From Buddleja alternifolia (lineage: Eukaryota; Streptophyta; Magnoliopsida; Lamiales; Scrophulariaceae), in NCBI GenBank assembly GCA_019426215.1, contig CM033401.1, positions 16,497,134 through 16,561,133 of the forward strand: 64,000 nucleotides of DNA, in the 5' to 3' direction. Positions within the stretch are counted from its first letter, which is position 1. Each line of letters opens with the position of its first letter. The translations under genes and the position numbers were made by a program. Under the pieces are notes generated by a model, which was given only the letters and a program-made list of their open reading frames with translations, did not search any database and was not told where the DNA came from. Positions 33,481-44,653 of this stretch are shown one piece after another.

Positions 33481-34710
33481 ATGGCACCTAAATATTCAAA
33501 ATCTATTGCCAAGAAATCTTTCAAATCTGAGAAACCAGTCACTGTTAACGCCGGTTTCCTTGTTAACTGGGACTATCTTTTTTATAACCAGAAGTTCTCT
33601 CTACGGACTATTCTTCCACTTGTCCAGGAGTCTGGTTTGAGCGACATGATTACTGCTATTTTTAATATCTTTGAGGAAGAAACCCTATTCTTCTTCAAGA
33701 ATGCAAAAATCTCCGACGACGGAAACTCTGCGTCTTTCCCTTTGCTCGTGAAACCTTCGTCCTCACTCTTTCTCTGATTTCATCTTTACTCAACTTGCCA
33801 AATGATGGTGCCAAAGGCGAGAATGTCACTCTTGGTGATGCCACCAAGGTCTGGGCGTTGGTTAAGAAAGATGAAGTTGAAGCTGCCTACGAACCCAACT
33901 TCAAGAAAAATAACATGAAAGGCGAATATGTCATTCTTGCGGACATATGTGCAAAAATGATCGAATTCAGAAAGGGAAGCTTCGATAAAGTTTCCAACCT
34001 CCAGTACAAGATGATGGTGGCCATTCTGACCAAATTAAAGATAAATTGGTCGTTTTACGTTATTAATCGCTTCAAGGCAGCGATGGCCAAGTCGGTTAAT
34101 CCCAAGCCTTATGGGATTGTCTTGACTCGTATTCTTAGCGCTAGTGGTTTCACCAACTCTGCTGGAAAGAAAGTACCAGCGCTAAAGTTCTATGGAATGA
34201 AAATGATTAGTGAGCTGCTCAACCCAAGGAGACGTGGCGGTGTAGCGGTTCCCAAAGAAAAGCGTGAGTGACTTCTTGCCGAAGGAGTTGTTCGCAATGA
34301 TGATGAAGAGCAAGCGACCTCGTCTTCATCATCTTCTTTAGAAGAGGCTGTTGTGGTTAAGTGACCGAAAAGAAAACTTGTTCTAAAAATCGCTGAGCCA
34401 GCCAAACCAGCGAAGAAACAAAAGAAGAAGCAGTAGCGCAAGAAGAAACCAAAGTCTCCCTCTCCTTCTCCTAAATCTCTATCTCCTCCTCCAGCGTTTA
34501 TCTTCCCTCAGAAAGAAGAAGAAGAAGTACCGCTAGCCCGCAAGCGTACTCTTTTATCCACTCCAGCTGCATCAACAAGCGCTCCTGCTGAACCAACGCT
34601 TGAAGAACCAGCGAGTGTTCTCCCTACTTCTTTGGACGATGTTCTTGAATCTGCTCCTATTCCAGAACAAGAGCCTACAACACCTTTTGAAAAATGAAAA
34701 CTCTTTAAGG

Positions 34711-35050
34711 GTAAGTACTTGTGAAGAACAACGTATTTTTATCCTTTCCTCGTTATCTTTCTTAAAGCTAGGATAAATCTCTTACAGCTCGAATAGATCA
34801 TGATATTCAGTATGTAGTGAATCCTTTGGATGCTTGCAAAATCCCTATTAAAGTTGTTCCCCTCACTTCTTTCCTCGATTTAGATCCTGAAGAAGTGGTC
34901 CTGGAGCCTGAGGAAATCGTACAAATTATTGAAGAACAAGCTACTGAAATAGTCGATGAACCTCCTCAGGGTAAGCGTTGTAGTATTTTATTTCTAATTT
35001 CTACTTAGTAGAAATTTTGCTTGCTTTTCTCAAACACTTGCTTGTATCAG
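34711..35050 (+). other. Two predicted mini-introns in the env-like gene (34711-34787 and 34971-35050)
   Basis: Each has donor GG|GTAAG and acceptor CAG|CT, lengths 77 and 80 nt. Both interrupt a codon after its first base, and joining either pair keeps the frame (FK to ARIDHD; PPQ to AQKAPD). Unspliced, the frame is lost at both places. Inferred from sequence only. Confidence 0.65.
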
Positions 35051-36289
35051 CTCAAAAAGCACCAGACGCTGATGCACCTCTACCTTCTGAGATTCCTATT
35101 GAATTAGATGTAGACATGGAAGCAGTTGTGGATATCGCTAAGGAAATAGCCCAAGTCCTTCCTGACACTGAAACATATCCAGCCAGTGAAGCGACTGAGC
35201 ACGCTGAGCGGTCGATAGAAGTGGCCCCTATCCCAACAGAATCTATTGCTTTCATTCCCACTCCAACCGGATCTCCTCCCTGTGTCACAGACTTCTTTTC
35301 TCATAGATACAATGAAGAAGTTGAGTTCTACTATGCCGCTCAAGAACATGACACCAAAACCTTAGTTGATATGGAAATCAACTTTCAAAACACTCTCCAT
35401 TGGATTGACGTTTCTAATTCTGCCAAGTTTGAATTCTTTGAGCGATTCGCTGACCTGGGTCTATACAATCTTGAGCATCTTAAATCTCATCTTGAGTATA
35501 TTTGGTGACCAGCGTTCAACGTGACCGAATTTGACGAAAAGCGTTTCAACTTTATTGGCCATTCTGAAGAGTCCTTTTATCCCTTGTGCCAGAATAAGAT
35601 CATCATCAAGAATCCCCATATGGGTTATTGGTCAAAGAATCCAGATGAAGAAATTCTTAACAGGATTGGATACTCTGCCCATCCTAAAGTAGTTCATTCT
35701 CCTCAGAACGCTTTATCTCCAAAGCCCTTCAGACTGTGGAAAGGAAAAGGACCAGTTGTTACTGAGCGGCCCAATCCTATTAATGCTTGGATTGAAGCTG
35801 AAACCCATGAGTACCTTGCAAGATTATGGGCTGAGGATTATGATGAAGAATTTGAACGCTTTGAAAATTTTATTGCAGCTAGAAAAGAACAGAAGAAAGC
35901 TAATAAACTTGGCAAGCGATGGATGATGTATATTGCAAAATGGGCTGAAGAGTTCATATTGCACTTTTACTCGCTGGAAGAGCATGTGAAGTATCCATTT
36001 TTGTTTCAGTTTGGAGTAGACTACAGGCGTTGCCATGTTTCTTCTCCAGCAGCGCCAGCATCTGATAGGCAGTATTTACACTTTACCTTATTACATACAA
36101 TCCATAGAATGCTATATTCGCCAGCATCTAAGCCTAATTGCTCAAGGAGGACGCTACATTTATCATCCAATTCAGAACTTTGTTTAGCGTATCCTTCCTG
36201 GCCTCAAAGAAGATGATTCCTCTAGTAAGCAACCAATTCTGCCAGGGCATAGTGAAATACCTTTCAGCCTTGACAATGACCATGCCGAT

Positions 36290-37771
36290 TGACACGTGAA
36301 ATCCTAGCAAGTATACTAGGTCGTGCAAAGTAATAGAGTGGACTATTTAGCCCGGGGTGTATCGTCTCCACAGGGACAATTGGATTCAATGCTCGTAATT
36401 GCTATATTATCTAAATCTAAGCTAAATCAAATTATAAGATGATTGATGTTTATACTATGAAAATAATCAAAGATAAATAGGTGATAAACAAGATAATAAA
36501 TCGAATGGAAAGAGGTGATTGGGTTATGATCCTACTATGTTCTATTCTATGTTCATGAACTCTCAATTATCCGGATTCTTAGAACGTTCTTGTTATGGCG
36601 AAACCCTCTAATGTATTTATTATTCAATCTCTTGAAATAACAAGCCTATACTAGTTAACAACTTCCTATATCTCTATAGTGAAGATTGAATTAACTAACA
36701 TGCATTTAGGTTCAAAGGAATTCCTTGTTTACGAAGATCCTACATTCAATCGGGTCATCTTATCACAAAAAGCCACACAACGCAATCGATTCTATCTCTA
36801 GTCAATTGTTACGTTATGATGTTTGATTTTTCAATCTCCCTTTATCTATCTCCTCTCGGTCTCAAGACAAAGCATTTTATCAAACACATGGTGATCAAGC
36901 ATATGCAAGCATTAAGCACAAAATCAAACATGTAACAAGAATGTAATAAATCCGGAAATTAATGATTCATTAAACACAAAACATCACAAAGTATTCACAT
37001 AACCCAATCACAAAAATCCTTAGCTCATACTTACAACAACAAGTGATTCAACAACTCTACAAGACATTATTGAAATACTAATCAAGAGAAAGAGTTGAAT
37101 TACTCCCTATTATAAAGTGTGAATCCAAGCTTTGATGATGAAAATGATGATGATGATGACTCTTCAAGCTTTCTTAGGACTTCCCATGGCTTCCCCTTGG
37201 TGTTTTAGAGCATTTTTCGCCTTTAGGTAAGTGAAGAATGTGTTATAAAGACCAAAAACGGCGGATATAAAAAATAGGGCAGCAGGAGAATCGGACCGCG
37301 GCACAAACATCAGCAGACCGCGGCACAATTAGTGCGAACCTTATTTTCCGAATCAGGACCGCGGTCCTGTGCCGCGGTCGTCTCACGCAGAATTCGCAGC
37401 GTTCGTATTTTGATCATAACTCTCTCTACAAATGTCGGATCGAGTTGATTCAAGTTGCTACGCGAAGCTAAGAAATAGATATACAATATTGAAGCAGAAA
37501 CCTTAGTATGATTCGGCCTGTAAGACGACGAAAACCTCGTTTCTATATGAGCATTGTGTAAAATCTTTCGTCAACTATCTTCTTTTGTTTCTTTCTTCAA
37601 TTTCAAGCTCAATTTGGATCTCTTTTCTCGTCTTGCATGCATAAATCAACTGTTATCCTACAAAACAAAATTTATACCAATCAAAGAATTATGAGGGATA
37701 AAAAATGATCAAAGTAACGATCAAATCATATTACAATGGGGCATAAAATACTGTAAAATATGGACTTATCA
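36290..37771 (-). repeat. 3' LTR of the non-autonomous gypsy element
   Basis: 1,482 bp, TGATAAGTCC at 37771 to CACGTGTCA at 36290 on minus. Repeated CCGCGG palindromes (GGACCGCGGTCC type) lie at about 37294-37380, upstream of a TATA-like TTTATAAC on minus near 37240. Confidence 0.93.
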
Positions 37772-39486
37772 ACTACCCCCCAACTAGGCTATGATCGTCT
37801 CGATCAATAAATGGCGAACAAGTACTCATAAGTTCAGATTTTACAACTTGCTTTGGGATCTTGAAAGGTTTTATGTCTCAATAATCAAGCACGTACACGA
37901 ATTAAACCCTCGAAAATGATTATGACAAGTTACACTTTACCTAGAACACTCAACAATTTGAAAGCCTCCAAAACATCTTCGATTCCATCTCAAAATCATG
38001 AACTCCATATCCATTGTTATGCCAAGAGCACACTTTAAACAAGATTATGCAAACTCATTAGATAATAAAAACATTAAAACACTTCAAAACTTTGTTAACC
38101 TATCGGTGTGCATAAAATGTGAAAGTCAAGATCAAAAGGTCTTTTTGGTTTGTAACGTAAGGCTAGGTAATGGCTTGGACGGGAATATATGGATAAAGTG
38201 ACTAAACTCAAGAAAGCATACAACTCAATATCATCGAGCTAAACACTCACTTATCAACAGAAAAAAATCTCCACATCTCGCCACTTAATGCTTTTTTATT
38301 TCTTTTCCCTTTGAACTCATAACCCCAAAACTTGTTTCTTTTGATGCTAGGGGTGGAAAAATGATTCCCAAACCAAATAAATCACATTGAAGCTCAGTTT
38401 GTAGCCAAGTCAAGAGAGAGCTCACATAATATATTTTTCGGTAACTTCCAATCTCTCGACTCTTTAGCCAACTTACAACATTTCTTTTTCCTCTCTTTAT
38501 TTCACATAAACTCAAGACCTCAAAATTTCTCAAAATCATCAAGAACAAACACACCTTTTAACCCATTAATCTATGAGATTCGACACCCAAAACAAAGCGT
38601 AAACCCAAATTAAAGCCAAATGATATGAAGTTATATGCTCTCTTACTTGGGAAATAGACTTTGTTTCTCTTTCTTTTAGGCTATAGGGTGGTTGGTGTGG
38701 CTTACGAAAGAAAAGCGAATGGTGGTTTTTAGTATGCTTAGCACACTCCATTCTTATCAATACAGCTCAAAATAAGGTCTAGAGATTATGTAGTATCGTT
38801 AAGGCCAATTGTAAGGTTAAAGAAAATGAAAGATGGCCTAAATCATTTCATGACTTCGCACACTCAACACACATTTCAAAGTTGACAAAATTGAACGCTT
38901 AATGCTTTAGATCCTCAACAATTCACATAAGCATGGCTAAAAAGGCTTTCACATATAAAATACGACAAATGATTTCATCTTAGATGAAGTAGAGACATTC
39001 AAACGAATCGTGTTCCAAGCAAAAGTGTAACAAATCATGAATATGAAATCATTGATTATCACAGTTTTCTAATCCCAAATCAAGCATGAAACTTAACAAA
39101 TGAGTACAAGTTACACCAAATCACCACATCACAAAAAAATTAGGACGTCTATCCCACCCCCCAACTAATCTAGCACATTATCCCCAATGAGCGAACATAC
39201 AAATGTAAAGTAAAGGAAGGAAATACGTCCCTGATGTTTGAATCTAAGTGATGTCCAAAACGCGAAAGAGCAACAAGGCGAAGAGTCTGAAAATAACGCC
39301 TAGCCAACTGTAAAGTTAGAAAAACAAGAAGAGACAAAAAGCATCATCAAAACAACGAAGAACACTTAAAATGAAACAAACAAAACAAAACAAAAAAATA
39401 ACGAGAATGAAAGAAAGCATGTAAAACGTGGGTTGTCTCCCACGAAGCGCTTGTTTTAAGTCATTAGCTCGACTCCCTTGCATTGC
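37772..39486 (-). other. Conserved 3' non-coding region and PPT of the non-autonomous element
   Basis: This 1.7-kb non-coding stretch matches 49167-50780 of the autonomous Athila-type element in many blocks, e.g. GTATGCTTAGCACACTCCAT (38731 and 50082) and GGTCTTT(T/C)(T/C)GG. Right after the gag-like stop is GGGTTGTCTCCCACGAAGCG, matched by GGGTTGCCTCCCAAGAAGCG after the Athila pol stop (52995). Small ORFs inside are not supported. Confidence 0.7.
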
Positions 39487-40586
39487 TCACGGTGGATCAT
39501 AAGGAGCAATGCCAACTTTGTAGGGACGAGCCTTTTTGTGCTTTTTCCAGTTGCGTAAAGGCTTATCATGTCCCATCACATTCACAAATCCTGAAAAACC
39601 AAGATATGAGCTCAGATTCACTTTTATAAAAATGTAATAAAATTGTAAATAACTAAAAGTGAATTTTAAAGATGGGGAGTTTTCCATTGATGGTTTTAAT
39701 AAGTATGTGGCTAGGCCTAACTCCCTGAGCCTTGATTCTGACAACTTTAGTGGTGATATATCCCAGTGACTTTTATATCTTCGGATCTCCTCATTTTCAA
39801 CCGTAGTATCACTTGGGTTCTTAGTGTATGCCTCGAACGGGCCACTAAAGTTGTAAACCTTGTCTTCAACTTCCACCACTCTATCTCTCTGGTTATTGAT
39901 GCACTTTCTTAAGAAATTAAGAGATATGATGGTAGGTGGCGTTGGATTCTTGAATATTTCTAATGCTTTTTCTTGGTCATTTGATGGAGTGGATTTTGGG
40001 ATCCCAATGCTGAATTGAAGGTGCTCCAGTGATGTTGTATCTACTTCACCACACATAGATTCTGAAGGTAGTGCTGGTGTAGCAATGGACAATGTGGTGT
40101 CGAATCAACAACTTGTTCAACTTCTGTATCAGATACCTCATCATTCTCTTTTGTGCCACTCTGAGAAGTGTCTGATGATCTCTCTGCCAATAAGTTGGAA
40201 AGTTGGTTGAGTTGTGTTTGCAATTCCATTATAGATGCTTCGAGATTTTGAGACCGCTCATCGTTCGACTTCATCCATTGGATCATCAACTCCTCAAAAC
40301 TTGGGTCCCTATCACATTGTTGCTGATAATCCCCATGGTTCTGAAAGTTAGTCGATTCAAATTCTCCCTGCATTAGAAAAGGGGACCTATCTTGTTGCAG
40401 GTATGCTTGTGAATCTCTCATAACATAATAACTCAATGGCAAGTCTTGCTGACTTCTCCATCCATGTTGACAATAATCACTATGATGAGCGTCTCCACAC
40501 CACGAACATAAATCTTGCACTCGACGCCCGTATTCGGCACCTTCATCCCATCCTTGTTTTGACCAATAAAAGTCATTGATGCTCAT
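39487..40586 (-). pseudogene. Gag-like ORFs of the non-autonomous Athila-type element
   Basis: The first ORF (40586-40041) starts MSINDFYWSKQGWDEG and has a knuckle-like CSWCGDAHHSDYC (CX2CX3HX4C, the same spacing as CENCGGDHTNFEC in the autonomous element's Gag). A Gln-rich middle and coiled-coil-like LQTQLNQLSNLLAERS follow. The second ORF (40092-39487) overlaps by 52 bp in another frame and has YNFSGPFEAYTKNPSD and a basic end (PLRNWKKHKKARPYK) before TGA-adjacent stop sequence. The overlap suggests a frameshift in one original ORF. A 63-nt GT-AG stretch (39591-39653), in frame and stop-free, may be an intron. It would be a structural protein able to use another element's enzymes; no enzyme domain is seen. 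Confidence 0.7.
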
Positions 40587-40599
40587 CTATTCAAGAATA

Positions 40600-40895
40600 A
40601 AAAATAAAAATAAAAACATAACAAAACAACAACTAAAAAAAACAAAAACAGCAACTTAATAAAAAACAAAAACAGCAACTTAAAACACAAAACCAACAAC
40701 TAAAAAAACAAAAACAGCAACTAAAAACACAAAAACAGCAACTTAAAACACAAAATCAGCAACTAAAAACACAAAAATCAGCAACTTAAAACACAAAACC
40801 AGCAACTTAAAACACAAAACCAGCAATTAAAAACACAATAACAGGAACTAAAAACACAAAAACAGCAATTTGAAAAACAGCAACTTAGTTTTAGA
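40600..40895. repeat. A-rich minisatellite in the leader between PBS and gag
   Basis: About fifteen imperfect units of roughly 15-17 bp such as AACAGCAACTTAAAACAC and AACCAGCAACTAAAAACAC. On the transcribed minus strand these become T-rich GTTGCTG repeats in the 5' leader. A frame through them on the minus strand (Cys/Phe-rich) is a by-product. Confidence 0.85.
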
Positions 40896-40932
40896 GAAAA
40901 TAAGTGAATTACAATATCAAATAACGCAATTG

Positions 40933-40950
40933 TCCCCGACAACGGCGCCA
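40933..40950 (-). promoter_or_regulatory. Primer binding site (tRNA-Asp) of the non-autonomous element
   Basis: The minus strand reads TGGCGCCGTTGTCGGGGA, six bases from the LTR. It matches the 3' end of plant tRNA-Asp at all but one position, and this is the primer typical of Athila/Tat elements. Confidence 0.9.
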
Positions 40951-40956
40951 AAAACT

Positions 40957-42191
40957 TGACACGCGAAATCCTAGCAAGTATACTAGGTCGTGCAAAGTAA
41001 TAGAGTGGACTATTTAGCCCGGGGTGTATCGTCTCCACAGGGACAATGGGATTCAATGCTCGTAATTGCTATATTATCTAAATCTAAGCTAAATCAAATT
41101 ATAAGATGATTGATGTTTATACTATGAAAATAATCAAAGATAAATAGGTGATAAACAAGATAATAAATCGAATGGAAAGAGGTGATTGGGTTATGATCCT
41201 ACTATGTTCTATTCTATGTTCATGAACTCTCAATTATCCGGATTCTTAGAACGTTCTTGTTATGGCGAAACCCTCTAATGTATTTATTATTCAATCTCTT
41301 GAAATAACAAGCCTATACTAGTTAACAACTTCCTATATCTCTATAGTGAAGATTGAATTAACTAACATGCATTTAGGTTCAAAGGAATTCCTTGTTTACG
41401 AAGATCCTACATTCAATCGGGTCATCTTATCACAAAAGCCACACAACGCAATCGATTCTATCTCTAGTCAATTGTTACGTTATGATGTTTGATTTTTCAA
41501 TCTCCCTTTATCTATCTCCTCTCGGTCTCAAGACAAAACATTTTATCAAACACATGGTGATCAAGCATATGCAAGCATTAAGCACAAAATCAAACATGTA
41601 ACAAGAATGTAATAAATCCGGAAATTAATGATTCATTAAACACAAAACATCACAAAGTATTCACATAACCCAATCACAAAAATACTTAGCTCATACTTAC
41701 AACAACAAGTGATTCAACAACTCTACAAGACATTATTGAAATACTAATCAAGAGAAAGAGTTGAATTACTCCCTATTATAAAGTGTGAATCCAAGCTTTG
41801 ATGATGAAAATGATGATGATGATGACTCTTCAAGCTTTCTTAGGACTTCCCATGGCTTCCCCTTGGTGTTTTAGAGCATTTTTCGCCTTTAGGTAAGTGA
41901 AGAATGTGTTATAAAGACCAAAAACGGCGGATATAAAAAATAGGGCAGCAGGAGAATCGGACCGCGGCACAAACATCAGCAGACCGCGGCACAAACATCA
42001 GCAGACCGCGGCACAATTAGTGCGAACCTTATTTTCCGAATCAGGACCGCGGTCCTGTGCATAAATCAACTTTTATCCTACAAAACAAAATTTATACCAA
42101 TCAAAGCATTATGAGGGATAAAAAATGATCAAAGTAACGATCAAATCATATTACAATGGGGCATAAAATACTGTAAAATATGGACTTATCA
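40957..42191 (-). repeat. 5' LTR of the non-autonomous gypsy element, with 268-bp deletion
   Basis: 1,235 bp. Relative to the left LTR it lacks the segment equal to 37373-37640, with TGC microhomology at the joint (near 42060), and has one extra 22-bp unit ACCGCGGCACAAACATCAGC+AG. The ends are intact. Confidence 0.92.
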
Positions 42192-42858
42192 CCGATCTTG
42201 CTGAATTTTACCATGAGCGCCGAGTGATAATTGAAAAGTCGCTGGATATTTTAATCACTCCGCATTTCGGTCCTAGTCTTAGTGACTTCAGAGGATACAA
42301 CTTGCTTCCCGTCCTATTTTGTGAACAGAACATACATGTGGCCAAGATGATATCGCTTATTCGGTCAGTGAACCAAGAAGCTGCCAAGAGCGCTGATGCC
42401 ATTTATTATGGATTCTACAACTCTTGCACTTCAGAAGTTGATCTGCCAGAAGGAGTGTAACTTGCACTACGCAATGAAGAGTGCGGAGACGCTATATTCT
42501 TTATCCCGCAGACCAACCTGATTTGTCCAAGGCATGTCATAGAAGCAATTGGCCCTCTCTGGGTTATTGCTGTTGAAAATGAAGCTCCTCAGATCGAAGT
42601 AGTTGCAATGGAAGAGGAGCAAACTCCTGCTGTGGAAGTCGCTCAAACCACAAATGCTGATATGCAAGATGTTGCCCCCAGCGCTCCAGTAGTCGAGGTT
42701 CCCCTTGTTGAACAAAGTGTTCCAAGTGATACCGCAACTCAGACGCTTGACTCAGTGATAGAAGAAGTTCATGTTGAAATAGCTGCAGAGCCTGAAGAGC
42801 CTTTTATTCGCGATAAAACCAAAGGCAAAGCTCTTCATGTAACCAAAGGGTGTGAGTA

Positions 42859-44489
42859 ACATGTAACCATTTAAATGGTTTACATCGTAGCCTAAATGAG
42901 AACGAACGATTGAATCACTCTTAAACCTTCCCCGACATGAATATCGTATGAGAAGAAATCCTTCGTTCTGTTATACAAGTCAAGTAAGAGTCATGCTTCA
43001 CACCAAACTCATAAACCTAACTATATGCTTTTACTATAATAAGTCAATATCACTGAGCTTTCTCGTGTGTCTAATGCTTTAGCCAAAGACTTAAGATCTT
43101 ACTTACTTCTAAGCAGACAGGATAACAACTCATTCACTAATACGAGAACGAATCTCTTTTTAGTTATCAGTTAAGGCTACTACTTGCCCATCAAGGTCGC
43201 ACTTTGTGGTAGGCCCACCAAAGGGTGAATTAAGCCTAATTAATGTAATGATAAGTGTGATGTCAAAAGTATATCTTCAATGAGATTTCTTGGGTCGAAG
43301 TTCTATGCATACCGCTCATAAATAATCAATTTTGTCGTTGATTGTCAATGAACAGAAATCCATGTGAAAGAATTGATACGAGTCACGTTTGAGTCCACTG
43401 AACTCATCAGTGTACCCACAACATAAGCTCCCATGATCCCGTATTATTCAGCTGACACTTTCCATGTCAAATCTTACATTATCCAAGTATTGAAGAGTCT
43501 CCATTCCCATTCGAGACTCTTTGACTTATGAAAGTGTTAAGTGTACAAGTATTGAACCCTTCTGGTGTCAACTTCCTGATCCCATAAGGAATAGGAAGTT
43601 CACTTTTGTGTACATGGACTAATTGTTGAATACTACTTACGAATGCCTATAAGAATTATGTATATCATTTATAAATCCTTTCATTAATAGAGAAAAATTT
43701 GCAATTATATTATCAATGCTTACCCCAATCAACAATCTACAGTATACGAGGACATAAACCTAACAAATTGTGTGTTAGGTCTTTGTTTAATGTCTCTTTA
43801 AATCATTAAACAAAAAGCATGCTAAATTGGCTCCCTCATGGGCGTCCAAATGGATGCCCAAATGAGCCCATGCACCCCGCCATGCGGGGTGCATCGATTG
43901 GAGTTCTTTGACTAACTCATTTGATCTAATTATCTAATCCAATAAATAATTAATCAAAAAATATTGAGATATACTAATTAATCAATTTATTTCTCCCATA
44001 AATTAATTAATCAATTAATCTAATAATTAAATTAATTAATTCATCAAATGAATATTCAATTTATTTGTCTCTACTAATTTATCCAATAAATTAATTGATA
44101 TCAAATACTTAAATGCTCATTAAGATCAATTTCACATTTTCCATTGCAATTCGTTTAATTGCGACTCATTAAGTTTGTCTTTATTGTCAATAGGAGCAAA
44201 CGAAATGATTTGGGTGATACCTAGCCAATTACGTGGCCTCACATCGTCACCTGAAAGAGAAAAAATGATCAAATTATCCTTAACCTTTCCTATTATGAAT
44301 GTCTTATGTGTATAAACCTTTTGTACTATTATCTAGTCAAGTAAGAATCATGGCTCATGTCGAACTTATAGGTTTAACCATATGCTTGGATTATAATAAG
44401 TCGAGATTAATGAGCTCTCCCTTGTGTCTAACACAAACAGCTCAAATGCTTTAGCCAAAGACTTTAGGTCTCTCTTACTTATAATTGCA
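42859..44489 (-). mobile_element. Two copia LTR fragments (minus), partly repeated
   Basis: 42880-43140 and 44220-44485 are related (CTTTAGCCAAAGACTT, AAGTCAAGTAAGA(G/A)TCATG). An LTR start (TGTTAGGTTTATGTCC on minus) lies at about 43766. Blocks such as CTACTTGCCCATCAAG and CCCACCAAAGGGTGAA link them to the LTR at 6387-7054. A GC hairpin (CACCCCGCCATGCGGGGTG) is at about 43874-43893. Confidence 0.65.
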
Positions 44490-44653
44490 TAGGCTATGTT
44501 TGCCTGTGTTTTCATTTCACTTTTTTCATTTTCATCTGAAAATGAAAATATTATTTTTAACTGAAAATATTTTCATTCTCATTTTCATATTTATATTCCC
44601 AATAAATTTCAACCATTATTTCAAAATTACATTTCACATCACTTTTCTCTCAC
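44490..44653. mobile_element. MITE-like AT-rich hairpin, cut by the LINE
   Basis: AGGCTATGTTTGCCTG opens a stretch with self-complementary GAAAATGAAAATATT / AATATTTTCATTCTC. The start resembles MITE termini, but the second end is not visible because the LINE begins at 44654. Confidence 0.35.

Larger units (their letters stand above)
36290..42191 (-). mobile_element. Non-autonomous Athila-type gypsy retrotransposon (gag-only), complete
   Basis: Two LTRs with TG...CA ends enclose 3.2 kb. CCGAT at 36285-36289 and 42192-42196 is a perfect 5-bp target duplication inside the SIRE env-like gene. The PBS lies next to the right LTR and the PPT (TTGGGGGGTAGT on minus, ending at 37772) next to the left LTR, so the element runs on the minus strand. 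It codes only for gag-like ORFs; no protease, RT or integrase is present. By eye the LTRs differ by about six substitutions plus a 268-bp deletion and a 22-bp unit gain in the right one, so insertion is recent. Mobility would need a helper such as the 47.9-58.4 kb element. Confidence 0.95.
23794..42858 (+). mobile_element. SIRE/Maximus-type copia retrotransposon, copy 2 (3' LTR missing)
   Basis: In order: 5' LTR, tRNA-iMet PBS, gag, pro-int-rt-rnh, a 0.9-kb spacer, and an env-like gene, which is the SIRE/Maximus arrangement. Two later insertions interrupt it, a gypsy LTR at 30259-31937 and a non-autonomous gypsy element at 36290-42191. Sequence recognisable as SIRE stops at about 42858, where inverted copia LTR fragments begin, so the end of the env-like gene and the 3' LTR are gone. 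Confidence 0.9.
33481..42858 (+). pseudogene. SIRE env-like gene, with two mini-introns, interrupted by a gypsy element
   Basis: ATG 33481 opens MAPKYSKSIAKKSFKSEKP. The N-terminal domain (to about 34235) has the layout of the 'putative plant transposon protein' core: LISSLLNLP, then QYKMMVAILTKLKINW, then PYGIVLTRILSASGF. A Ser/Asp/Glu-rich stretch, a Lys-rich stretch (AKPAKKQKKK), an acidic Pro-rich region and a helical C-terminal part (FEFFERFADLGLYNLEHL, FENFIAARKEQKKANK) follow. Two short GT-AG introns, 34711-34787 and 34971-35050, restore the frame; both are phase 1. A frameshift lies near 33740-33790, and stops include TGA at 34269 and about 35506. The 36290-42191 element splits it with duplication CCGAT; coding resumes as DLAEFYHERRVIIEKSLDI and ends in acidic repeats. 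Envelope function is unproven: no signal peptide and no clear membrane segment were seen. Confidence 0.7.

Noticed and set aside
33481..42858. Calling the SIRE env-like gene a true viral envelope
   Set aside because: No signal peptide, fusion peptide or clear membrane anchor is visible; the label 'env-like' is positional only.
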